A DNA stretch of 42,143 nucleotides from CAZFHL01 sp964519145 (GTDB lineage: Bacteria; Patescibacteriota; Minisyncoccia; Phycocordibacterales; WO2-35-19). The notes under the pieces are model-generated. The model was not told the origin of the DNA. It searched no databases and worked only from the letters and a program-made list of their open reading frames with translations. The stretch covers positions 1-42,143 of the forward strand of contig CAZFHL010000003.1 of assembly GCA_964519145.1 (NCBI GenBank), written 5' to 3'. Numbering within the stretch: the first letter of the stretch is position 1; each line of letters starts with the position of its first letter. Position numbers and translations under genes: made by a program. Shown piece after piece: positions 30,616 through 38,851 of this stretch.

Positions 30616-32171
30616 ATATAATTGATTTTGGTAGCGATAAAAAAATATTTGAAAATAATTCAAAAGTTAGATTGAGAAAGATTGAATATGGAAAATTATT
30701 TGATTTTTTAGATATATTAATTTTTTCTAGAAGATCTAATGGAACACAAAAGACAGATAATATAAGCTTAAATGTGAATGCATATTCAATTAGTTATAAA
30801 AATATATTTAAGATTTTTTATAATAGTCTTAAAAAGATTAGTGAAATAATTAAGAAAAATAATGGAAAAACTATAATCTCAACTCAAGATCCATTTGAGT
30901 CTGGGTTTGTGGGATTGTGCACCAAAATATTTTATGGCATTCCTCTTCATATTCAACTCCATACAGATTTTATAAACAAAAATTTTATATTTTCTTCCAT
31001 TTTAAACTTTATCAGATTTATTTTAGGTCACATAACAATACCTTTTGCTGATTCAGTCAGAGTGGTTTCTTTAAGATCTAAAAATAATATTTCTGATCTG
31101 AATGATGAAATAGATATTTTACCAATATATACAGAGATAGAAGACAAAATAAATTTTGTTAGAAATTTTGAACAAAAAGATAAATTAGTTTTTATAACCG
31201 TTGCTAGATTGGAACAAGAAAAAGATATAGAAACTTCTATTTATGCTTTTAAAAAGTTTATAGATAATGGAAGAAAAGGGTTTTTTAACATAGTAGGAGA
31301 TGGAAGCTTAAAAGATAAACTCGTGTATTTGGTCAAAAAATTGAATTTAGAAGGCAAGGTAAATTTTTTAGGTTGGCAAAATGATACATCGAAATTTTTT
31401 GAAGAGGCAGATATTTATATTTGCAATTCAATTTTTGAAGGTTATGGTATGTCTTTGATAGAGGCAGGTGCTTATGGACTCCCTATTATTTCTACAAATG
31501 TTGGTATTGTTGGAGATATTTTTATTCAGCATTCTGATATTTATAAATCTAGTTGTTTGGTTATAAATAAAAATAATATTGAAGATTGCTCAAATAAAAT
31601 GATTTTACTTTCAGATGATTTATTTTTAAGAAAAAGTTTGGGATTAAATAGTAGGGAATCAGTGAAGAACTCTTTTCATTCAAAAGAGGATTATTTAATA
31701 AATTATAAAAAAAATATAGAAAAGTCGTTGGATACAAAAATTTCTAAGTATTTCTTAAAAAGACTGTTAGATTTTCTTTTTGCTGTTTTAAATCATAATA
31801 AAATTTTGAGGTTTATTTTGGTCGGAGGTTTTGTGGCTTTGACTCAAATTTATTTGCTTTATTTTCTGACAGAAGCCATTGGTTTTTGGTATCTAATGTC
31901 ATCTATTTTATCTTTTATATATGCATGTATTGCAAGTTTTGTTTTACAAAAATACTGGGCGTTTAGAGATAAAAATAAAAAAAATATAATTAGCCAATTT
32001 ATTAAATTTATAATAGTGGCATTGATTGGTATCAGTATAAATACAGGGTCTATGTATTTATGGGTTGAAATAATTGGTATTTGGTATGTTTTAGCCCAAT
32101 TTATAACAGGCTTTATTGTAGCAATTATAAATTTTATGATTTATAAGTTTTTTATATTTAAAAAAATATGA
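30612..32171 (+). CDS. GT4 glycosyltransferase fused to a GtrA-type membrane domain
   Basis: 519 aa. Residues 1-375 form a GT-B glycosyltransferase: TISTQDPFESGFVGL, LHTDF, FITVARLEQEKDIETSIYAF, NFLGWQNDTSKFFEEADIYI, and EX7E in EGYGMSLIEAGAYGLPIIST. Residues about 395-519 are a four-helix GtrA-like domain starting LRFILVGGFVALTQIYLLYF, with the loop FVLQKYWAFRD and KFIIVALIGISINTGSMYLW typical of GtrA. GtrA proteins are thought to flip polyprenyl-linked sugars. The fusion would couple sugar transfer to flipping. It overlaps both neighbours by 4 bases. Confidence 0.85.
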   Translation: MNIIDFGSDKKIFENNSKVRLRKIEYGKLFDFLDILIFSRRSNGTQKTDNISLNVNAYSISYKNIFKIFYNSLKKISEIIKKNNGKTIISTQDPFESGFVGLCTKIFYGIPLHIQLHTDFINKNFIFSSILNFIRFILGHITIPFADSVRVVSLRSKNNISDLNDEIDILPIYTEIEDKINFVRNFEQKDKLVFITVARLEQEKDIETSIYAFKKFIDNGRKGFFNIVGDGSLKDKLVYLVKKLNLEGKVNFLGWQNDTSKFFEEADIYICNSIFEGYGMSLIEAGAYGLPIISTNVGIVGDIFIQHSDIYKSSCLVINKNNIEDCSNKMILLSDDLFLRKSLGLNSRESVKNSFHSKEDYLINYKKNIEKSLDTKISKYFLKRLLDFLFAVLNHNKILRFILVGGFVALTQIYLLYFLTEAIGFWYLMSSILSFIYACIASFVLQKYWAFRDKNKKNIISQFIKFIIVALIGISINTGSMYLWVEIIGIWYVLAQFITGFIVAIINFMIYKFFIFKKI

Positions 32172-33217
32172 ATCTATTAATTATAACTCAAAAGGTAGAT
32201 AAAGATGATGGTATATTGGGTTTTTTTCATAAATGGATTTTAGAATTATCTATAAATTTTGATAAAGTGTCTGTTGTGTGTTTGGAAAAAGGAAATTTTG
32301 ATTTAATAAAAAATACCAAATTATTTTCTTTGGGCAAAGAAGAGGATTTAGGATTTTTTAGAAAAATAATTTATATATTGAGATTTTATAAATACATATT
32401 TAGTGAGATAAATAATTATGACAAAGTCTTTGTCCATATGAATGAGGAATACATCATTTTAGGTGGTATTTTTTGGAAGATTTTTGGTAAAAAAATATAC
32501 TTTTGGAGAAATCATCCAAATGGAAGTATTTTTACTTATATAGCCATTTGGTTTTCAAATAGAGTTTTTGCTACTTCTTCTTTCTGTTTCTCTGCAAAAT
32601 TTAGAAAAACAAAAATAATGCCTGCAGGTATTGATACAAACAGGTTTAATTTAGAGAATAAAGAAAATAAAAAAATATCAAAGAAAATTCTTTTTTTGAG
32701 CAGAATGTCTGAAATTAAAAGACCAGATTTATTGATAGATGTTTTAGATTATTTAAATAAAAAAAATATAAATTTTGAGGCCAATTTTTATGGAGATCCG
32801 TTAATAAAAGATATTTCATATTATGAAAATTTAAAAGAGAAAGTTCGAGATTATAAATTAGAATCAAAGATTTTATTTCATAAAGGCGTCTCAAATGATC
32901 AAACACCAGAAATATATAAAGAACATAAAATATTTATAAATTTAACTCCTGACGGTAGTTTTGATAAAACTATTTTAGAATCTCTTTTTTGTGGGTGTGT
33001 ACCTTTGGTAATTAATAAAACATTGGTAAATGTATTGGACAATGATATGATTTTTCAATCTAGTGATTTATTTGAAATTGCCGATAAAATAACATTTTGG
33101 CTAAATATAGATGAAAATCAATTTAATTTAAGGTGGCGAAAGGTTTTTGAATTTGCACTTGAAAAACACAGCTTAAATGCTTTAATGAAAGAGTTATGTA
33201 TAGAAATAAAAAGATAA
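32168..33217 (+). CDS. GT4-like glycosyltransferase (divergent)
   Basis: 349 aa. The GT-B layout is kept: LLIITQKVDKDDGILGFFHK, WRNHPNGSIFTYIAIWFSNR, MPAGIDTNRFNLENK, ILFLSRMSEIKRPDLLIDVL, and KGVSNDQTPEIYKEHKIFIN. At the usual EX7E position it reads DGSFDKTILES, so the first Glu is Asp. The N-terminal and donor blocks otherwise look intact, so it may still be active. It overlaps the next gene by 22 bases. Confidence 0.78.
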   Translation: MNLLIITQKVDKDDGILGFFHKWILELSINFDKVSVVCLEKGNFDLIKNTKLFSLGKEEDLGFFRKIIYILRFYKYIFSEINNYDKVFVHMNEEYIILGGIFWKIFGKKIYFWRNHPNGSIFTYIAIWFSNRVFATSSFCFSAKFRKTKIMPAGIDTNRFNLENKENKKISKKILFLSRMSEIKRPDLLIDVLDYLNKKNINFEANFYGDPLIKDISYYENLKEKVRDYKLESKILFHKGVSNDQTPEIYKEHKIFINLTPDGSFDKTILESLFCGCVPLVINKTLVNVLDNDMIFQSSDLFEIADKITFWLNIDENQFNLRWRKVFEFALEKHSLNALMKELCIEIKR

Positions 33218-33927
33218 GCGTTGTAATACCTACGTATAACGAATCAATGAGTATAAAGTCTGTAATAGATGATTTTTTTAGTACAGGTGTTGTTGATGAA
33301 GTGATTGCGGTAGATAATAATGCTTTGGGAAATACCGAAGAAGAAATAAAAAAGACTAAAGCTGTATATATAAAAGAGAGTAAAAATCAGGGTTATGGTT
33401 TTGCGATAATGAGAGGTTTGCTTGAATCAACAGGTGATTTGATTGTCATGTGTGAAGCCGATGGCACATTTAAACCAGATGATATTCATAAATTTTTAGC
33501 ATATAGTGATGATTTTGATGCTGTTTTGGGTACTAGGACTTCTAGGGCAGCTATTTGGTCTGGAGCTTTTATGCCATTTCCAGTTAGATTTGGTAATTGG
33601 GCATGGGCAAAATTGATCGAAGTGTTTTTTAACGGGCCAGTTTTGTCAGATGTTGGTTGTACTTATAAACTTATTTCTAAAGAAATTTTAGATAAAATAA
33701 AAAAATTTTTCCCTTTCTCAGATGGTGATGGTAAATTTTCTCCAGAGCTTATGATTTGGCTTATAAAAATAAATTCAAATTTGATTGAAATTCCTATTAT
33801 TTATAAACAAAGGATCGGTAAATCAATGTATACAGGTAGTATAAAGAAAGCTTTTATTTTAGGTATGAGAATGCTTGTAATGATATTTCTTTATAAATTG
33901 AAAATTAAAATACTAAAAGATAATTAA
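33196..33927 (+). CDS. GT2 glycosyltransferase, polyprenyl-phosphate sugar synthase type
   Basis: 243 aa. GT-A fold: ISVVIPTYNESMSIKSVIDD, DEVIAVDNNALGNT, SKNQGYGFAIMRGLLESTGD, and the metal-site motif CEADGTF in place of the common DADxQ. Later, DVGCTYKLISKEIL and PIIYKQRIGKS resemble DPM1/GtrB-like enzymes. The last 25 residues are hydrophobic then basic (MLVMIFLYKLKIKILK), which suggests membrane contact. It likely makes a polyprenyl-phosphate sugar for the GT-C transferases next to it. Confidence 0.85.
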   Translation: MYRNKKISVVIPTYNESMSIKSVIDDFFSTGVVDEVIAVDNNALGNTEEEIKKTKAVYIKESKNQGYGFAIMRGLLESTGDLIVMCEADGTFKPDDIHKFLAYSDDFDAVLGTRTSRAAIWSGAFMPFPVRFGNWAWAKLIEVFFNGPVLSDVGCTYKLISKEILDKIKKFFPFSDGDGKFSPELMIWLIKINSNLIEIPIIYKQRIGKSMYTGSIKKAFILGMRMLVMIFLYKLKIKILKDN

Positions 33928-33928
33928 A

Positions 33929-35410
33929 ATGATAGAAAATATAAAAGTAAAATTAAAATCAAATATAATAGAATTTTTTTTGTTTTTTTCTACCTTGTTT
34001 TTATATTTTTTGGAATTGTTCGTTAGTAATTTAAGATATTCAAACGATGATCAGTTTATATTATATAGATATATAGAAAACATAGCTGTCGGAAATGGTT
34101 TTGTTTATAACATAGGAGAAAGAATTTTAGGTTCAACAACACCACTTTTTACTTTGGTGATGGCATTATTTAAATATATTTTTATTGGTATCAAAACTCC
34201 TGATATAACAGCTTTTGTTAATATAATATTTATATCTATAGCTATTGTATTTTTTTATAAAACAGCAAATCTTTTCTTGAGAAGAAATGTGTCAATTTTG
34301 GCCAGTATATTGTTTATATTGAATATGTCTAAAATTGTTGCTGAGGGAATGGAAAGCTCATTATTTATTTTGCTTAGTTTTTCTTTAATATATTATCTTT
34401 TAAATTATAAATATAAAATATCTGCTGTATTGTTGGGGCTACTTTTACTTACCAGACCAGATGCTTTGATAATAGCTTTATTGACCTGTATTTTTTGGTT
34501 TAAAAAAGAGGGTTTAAAAAACAGTATTAAATTATTTTGTATTACCTCTATAACGATTTTACCTTGGCTCATTTTTGCTACTATTTATTTCGGTTCTTTC
34601 ATACCACAATCAATGATTGCAAAGATGCATACTGGAGATATAGTCAATCAATCATCCATACAGGCATTAAAAGTCCAACTTGCACATATAAGTAGATTAT
34701 ATTGGGGTAAAATTTTTGATCCAAACAATCTAATTTTACAAATTATTTTTAATCTCTTCCCGGTATTAATTTTTATATATTTATCAATAGCTAAAAAAGT
34801 TAGAGATTTTTGGTTTATAGTTTTAATTCCAATTTTATATTTTATTGCATTTAGTTTTTCTAATCCTGTAATGTTTCCTTGGTATTTAAGTCAAATTGAA
34901 CCTTTCTATATACTTGCATCCTTTATTGGTATTCAAATTTTTTTGGATAAATTAAAAAATAATTATTTAAAGATATTTTTTATAATATTACTTATTGCCG
35001 GCCCCGTATATTTTTATACAAATTCTTTGTATTCAGAAAATAGGGGGTCAAAATTGGCTTTATTTGAAATGGGTGAATATATAAGATTAAATAAAAAACA
35101 AAGTGATACGGTTGGAGTAAATAATATAGGAATAATTGGTTTTGTTAGTGGAGCTCATATCATAGATTTTTTTGGTTTGGTAAATAATGATTCTGCTAAT
35201 TTCTATCCTGTTTTGAGTGATTGTAGAGACAAAGATTCTCAATTTGTAATACCTGAAAGTCTGATCATTTATTCTAAACCAGATTGGCTCATTATAAGTG
35301 GAGACAATGAGCTTGTCCCTTGTTTTAGGAACTCTCGCTGGTTTGAAGTCAATTATCTTGAATCTAAAAAAATATCTTCGGGAACTATTTTTAAATTAAT
35401 AAATAAATGA
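33929..35410 (+). CDS. GT-C membrane glycosyltransferase, AftB-like
   Basis: 493 aa with about ten membrane helices. The first external loop reads SNDDQFILYRYIENIAVGNG followed by GERILGSTTPLFTLVMA. This closely parallels the DDAY..YRYARNLxxGxGxVxNxGE.VEGYTxPLWTL pattern of mycobacterial AftB (terminal arabinofuranosyltransferase), including the catalytic Asp pair. Its neighbour is a DPPR synthase-like gene, as in the mycobacterial aftB-ubiA locus. A polyprenyl-phosphate pentofuranose donor is therefore plausible. The C-terminal 100 residues are extracytoplasmic. The AftB comparison is from memory of motifs, not a search. Confidence 0.75.
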   Translation: MIENIKVKLKSNIIEFFLFFSTLFLYFLELFVSNLRYSNDDQFILYRYIENIAVGNGFVYNIGERILGSTTPLFTLVMALFKYIFIGIKTPDITAFVNIIFISIAIVFFYKTANLFLRRNVSILASILFILNMSKIVAEGMESSLFILLSFSLIYYLLNYKYKISAVLLGLLLLTRPDALIIALLTCIFWFKKEGLKNSIKLFCITSITILPWLIFATIYFGSFIPQSMIAKMHTGDIVNQSSIQALKVQLAHISRLYWGKIFDPNNLILQIIFNLFPVLIFIYLSIAKKVRDFWFIVLIPILYFIAFSFSNPVMFPWYLSQIEPFYILASFIGIQIFLDKLKNNYLKIFFIILLIAGPVYFYTNSLYSENRGSKLALFEMGEYIRLNKKQSDTVGVNNIGIIGFVSGAHIIDFFGLVNNDSANFYPVLSDCRDKDSQFVIPESLIIYSKPDWLIISGDNELVPCFRNSRWFEVNYLESKKISSGTIFKLINK

Positions 35411-36669
35411 AAAGAGAATATAAAAACTTTTTAGATTTGGATCTTGTCCTTGAAGGTAAGACTATATTTTTAGATGTGGATGGTACTATTGTTTCTGACA
35501 AAAATATTCTTATAGATGAGGTTATTTCAAACAAAATTAAGACTTTAATAAGCAAGAATGATGTTTACATATGTTCAAACGGATCACCCAGAAACGCTTT
35601 TAATATGGCAGAAATCTTTGGTTGTAAAAATATTAAAGTGTTAAAACCATTTACTTTTGGTATTGATAAAGATAAATTTAAAAATGTTGTAGTTATAGGA
35701 GACAAGTTTTTGACAGATGGTTTATTTGCTTATTTTTTAGGAGGGGATTTTATTAAAGTCAATCATATAAAATCTACAAGCGATAAATTTTTAATTAAAT
35801 TTTCATATAAATTTGATGATTTTATTTGGAAATCTATCCCTTTTATAAAATTGGCCAGAATACATCAATGGATTAAAAATTTATTAGTTTTTGCTCCTAT
35901 ATTTTTTGCTGGTTCAATATTAAATGGAGATATATTTATTGATTCTGTTTTTGCTTTTTTTGCTTTTTCTTTTTCTGCAAGTGCTATTTATGTTTTGAAT
36001 GATATAACTGATATGGATCAAGATATTTTGCATATAAATAAAAAACATAGACCTATTGCTTCCGGTTTAGTTCATAAAAAAAGTGCATATAAATATTCAA
36101 TATTTTTATTTTTAATTTCCCTTATTTTTGTTATTTTAGTACCTCAGGTATTTTTTGTTATTATAGCTTATATTTTGTTAAATTTATTATATAGTCATAC
36201 ACTAAAACATACTGCTATTTTTGATATAATACTTATTGCAATATTCTATTTATTGCGCATTGTGGTGGGAGGTTTAGCAACAGGGCTCCATCTTTCAGAA
36301 TGGATCATAATGTGTACCTTTTTTGGCTCTCTTTTTATAATAATAGCTAAAAGAAGGACAGAGTTTAATTTAGAAAATAAAAGGAAGGTTTTAGAAAGTT
36401 ACTCAAAAGAATCTCTCGATGTGATGCTTTCTATGTCAGCTGTGCTCTCAATAATGTCTTATGCTATTTATAGTATTTTAGGACATAATGATAGATACCT
36501 AGTTTATTCAACTTTTTTTGTAACTTTTGTCATATTTAAAATATTTAATCATATATATCAGAATAATAAGGAGTTAGAAACACCAGAGACATTTGTTTTT
36601 AAAGATAAAACTATTTTTTCCATTTTTATTTGCTGGGTTTTGTATATATTTTTAGTATTTTATTTTTAA
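35407..36669 (+). CDS. HAD phosphatase fused to decaprenyl-phosphate phosphoribosyltransferase-like UbiA enzyme
   Basis: 420 aa. Residues 15-120 are a HAD phosphatase domain (FLDVDGTIV with the DxD nucleophile, CSNGS, LKPFTF, VVVIGDKFLTDGLFA), YqeG-like in its motifs. Residues 143-420 are a UbiA prenyltransferase: ARIHQWIKNLLVFAPIFFAG, the metal motif NDITDMDQD (198-206), YSHTLKHTAIFDIILIAIFY, and LSEWIIMCTFFGSLFIIIAK then RRTEF. These match mycobacterial DPPR synthase (Rv3806c), which attaches phosphoribose to decaprenyl phosphate; the next step there is 5'-phosphate removal. The fused HAD domain could do that step. It overlaps the previous gene by ATGA. Confidence 0.85.
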   Translation: MKREYKNFLDLDLVLEGKTIFLDVDGTIVSDKNILIDEVISNKIKTLISKNDVYICSNGSPRNAFNMAEIFGCKNIKVLKPFTFGIDKDKFKNVVVIGDKFLTDGLFAYFLGGDFIKVNHIKSTSDKFLIKFSYKFDDFIWKSIPFIKLARIHQWIKNLLVFAPIFFAGSILNGDIFIDSVFAFFAFSFSASAIYVLNDITDMDQDILHINKKHRPIASGLVHKKSAYKYSIFLFLISLIFVILVPQVFFVIIAYILLNLLYSHTLKHTAIFDIILIAIFYLLRIVVGGLATGLHLSEWIIMCTFFGSLFIIIAKRRTEFNLENKRKVLESYSKESLDVMLSMSAVLSIMSYAIYSILGHNDRYLVYSTFFVTFVIFKIFNHIYQNNKELETPETFVFKDKTIFSIFICWVLYIFLVFYF

Positions 36670-36699
36670 AAACTCTCTATTTTGTATAGAGAGTTTTTT
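36668..36699. terminator. Bidirectional terminator between convergent genes
   Basis: AAAAACTCTCTAT and ATAGAGAGTTTTT form a 13-bp stem with a 5-base loop. A-rich and T-rich flanks make it work in both directions, for the HAD-UbiA gene and for the minus-strand hydrolase. Confidence 0.9.
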
Positions 36700-36703
36700 A
36701 TAA

Positions 36704-37720
36704 TTAAAAATTTATTCTGTTGTATAATTTATTTACCATAATAGAAATTTCTAAAAATAATTTGTTTTTTATCCCAACCCATTTTGGAGGTATATAATCA
36801 AGATTTATGTTTGCTCCTATCATGTTTCCGATAATAGACGCATTTGTATCTGTGTCGCCCCCACTATTAACTGTTTCTAAGATACCGGCTCTAATATCTG
36901 TTGGGTTCCTTATAAACATTCCTATAACAAAAGGTGTTGTTTGTAGGGCACTAAAACCACATCCAAATTTTTGGCTTAGTTCAAAGGGACTCATATTTAA
37001 TCTGATCTCTTGCAATTTTTTAGATAGAAGTACTTTGTGCCTGTCTTTTTCGTGTTCTTTTTCTGTTTCTATAACTTTTTCAATTATATATTGCAGGAAA
37101 TCATAGACATCATTTCCGTTTCTAAAACCATAAGAAAGACTTTGTTTTATAAACATCGCAATAGCTAAAGCCGAAATACTAGCCATTATGTCTAAATGAG
37201 TGATTAAACCGAGCAATATAACATCTCTTTTTAATTGGTCAAAATAATCAGAGTTATCATTTGAAAAATAACTACTTATTGCAAGTGGTGCCACTTTCAT
37301 TGCTACATCGTTACTACAAGTGTTTCTTGGTTTAGGAGAATTATTTGCTCTTTTTTCAATTAAATTTTCAATTGCATTTCTTGTATTCTTGCCCCAACCA
37401 AATGTACTTAATCTGTATTCTTTAATGTGTTCCTTCATACAATCTGCAGGAGAAAAAACACCTCTTGTGTTGATAAGAGACCTCAGTACACAAAGGGTTA
37501 ATTGAGTTTCATCACTTGTTTGTGCATATGAAAGTTTCCTTGGATTATTTATGTTTAAAGATCGCAATATTCTTACATCTGTAAAATCAGAAACACCTAT
37601 TCCATCTGTAATATCAAATATTTCTCGTGTAGACATTTTCTCGAAAGGCAAGCCTATACCGTCCCCTAATACTCCACAAAAAACAGAACTTAAAGCTCTT
37701 GCTACATTGTGTTCGTTCAT
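36704..37720 (-). CDS. ADP-ribosylglycohydrolase family protein
   Basis: 338 aa. An all-helical ARH fold is indicated by AFLxxx-like start SSVFCGVLGDGIGLPFEKMS, the metal motif SDETQLTLCVL (usually SDDT, here Glu for the second Asp), GWGKNTRNAIENL, APLAISSYF and the C-terminal GGDTDTNASIIGNMIGA with its three metal-binding Asp/Thr. These enzymes remove ADP-ribose from proteins or nucleic acids, or release nitrogenase-type modification. A perfect AAGGAGG stands 5 bases before the ATG. It is oriented against the glycan operon and has no partner transferase nearby. Confidence 0.88.
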   Translation of the reverse strand: MNEHNVARALSSVFCGVLGDGIGLPFEKMSTREIFDITDGIGVSDFTDVRILRSLNINNPRKLSYAQTSDETQLTLCVLRSLINTRGVFSPADCMKEHIKEYRLSTFGWGKNTRNAIENLIEKRANNSPKPRNTCSNDVAMKVAPLAISSYFSNDNSDYFDQLKRDVILLGLITHLDIMASISALAIAMFIKQSLSYGFRNGNDVYDFLQYIIEKVIETEKEHEKDRHKVLLSKKLQEIRLNMSPFELSQKFGCGFSALQTTPFVIGMFIRNPTDIRAGILETVNSGGDTDTNASIIGNMIGANINLDYIPPKWVGIKNKLFLEISIMVNKLYNRINF

Positions 37721-37802
37721 ATTAACCTCCTTTTAAATATAACCATATCTATTATGTATTAGCAATTATTTAAATTCTTGATATCTTTGGTATTTAGTTT
37801 AA

Positions 37803-37808
37803 TATATT
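37803..37808 (+). promoter_or_regulatory. -10 box before the SDR gene at 37814 (leaderless type)
   Basis: TATATT ends 5 bases before the ATG. A TTGATA at 37778-37783 gives a 19-base spacing. Confidence 0.5.
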
Positions 37809-37813
37809 AGTAT

Positions 37814-38848
37814 ATGAAATATTTTATTACAGGAGGATCTGGTTTTTTAGGTATAAATTTGGTTAGATTTTTACTTGATAAAGGTGAGGATGTTGTGGTT
37901 TATGATTTATTACCATTTGATTATAAAGAGAAAGACAAAATATTATCTATTGTTGGAGATATAAGAGATTTTGAGTTTTTAAAAAAGAGTATGGAAGGAG
38001 TGGATTTTGTTGTTCATACTGCAGCGGCCTTACCTTTGTATAAGAAAGAAGATATAATATCAACTGATATAGACGGGACTTTGAATGTTTGCAGAGCTTC
38101 TTATGAAAATAAAGTAAAGAGGTTTATTCATATTTCTTCTACTGCAGTATATGGTATACCAGATCACCATCCATTGGTAGAATCAGATAAATTAGATGGG
38201 GTAGGTGAATATGGTAAAGCAAAAATAAGAGCTGAGGAAATTTGTTCTGATTTTAGAAAAAAAGGAATGATTGTTTCTATTTTAAGACCAAAATCTTTTA
38301 TAGGTCCAGAAAGACTTGGAGTTTTTGCTCTTTTTTATGATTGGGCATCATCTGGAAAAAGTTTTCCAATGATAGGTGATGGAAATAATAGGTATCAACT
38401 TTTAGATGTTTTTGATTTATGTGAAATAATTTATCAAACCACCATTTTAGATAAAGAAAAAGTGAATGATGTTTTTAATATTGGCGCAAGAGAATTTAAA
38501 ACAATGAGAGAAGATTATCAAATTGTTTTAGATAAAGCTGGTTTCGGTAAAAAGATAGTAGGATTGCCTGCAACACCTATTATTTGGATACTTAGATTTT
38601 TAGAATTTTTAAAATTATCGCCTTTATATAAATGGGTTTACGAGACTGCTTCAAAGGACAGTTTTGTTTCAATTGAAAAAGCTGAAAATATTTTAGGTTT
38701 TAAGCCTAGATTTTCAAATCAAGATGCTTTGGTTAGAAATTATAATTGGTATTTAGAAAATAAATATAAATTTGCAGGAGAGAGCGGTATAAACCATAGA
38801 GTTCCTTGGAAACAAGGTGTTTTATCGATTGCCAAATTATTTTTTTAG
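37814..38848 (+). CDS. NAD-dependent epimerase/dehydratase (extended SDR)
   Basis: 344 aa. NAD motif TGGSGFLG (6-13), acidic D31 after strand 2 (VVVYDLLPF), DFVVHTAAALPL, HISSTAVYG and the intact catalytic YGKAK (Y133, K137). The C-terminal part (LRPKSFIGPERLGVFALFYD, NRYQLLDVFDLCEIIY, VFNIGAREFKTM) fits sugar epimerases or 3-beta-HSD-like SDRs. It likely acts on a nucleotide- or lipid-linked sugar for the surrounding transferases. It begins the last plus-strand run of four genes with 3-8 base gaps or overlaps. Confidence 0.87.
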   Translation: MKYFITGGSGFLGINLVRFLLDKGEDVVVYDLLPFDYKEKDKILSIVGDIRDFEFLKKSMEGVDFVVHTAAALPLYKKEDIISTDIDGTLNVCRASYENKVKRFIHISSTAVYGIPDHHPLVESDKLDGVGEYGKAKIRAEEICSDFRKKGMIVSILRPKSFIGPERLGVFALFYDWASSGKSFPMIGDGNNRYQLLDVFDLCEIIYQTTILDKEKVNDVFNIGAREFKTMREDYQIVLDKAGFGKKIVGLPATPIIWILRFLEFLKLSPLYKWVYETASKDSFVSIEKAENILGFKPRFSNQDALVRNYNWYLENKYKFAGESGINHRVPWKQGVLSIAKLFF

Positions 38849-38851
38849 TAT

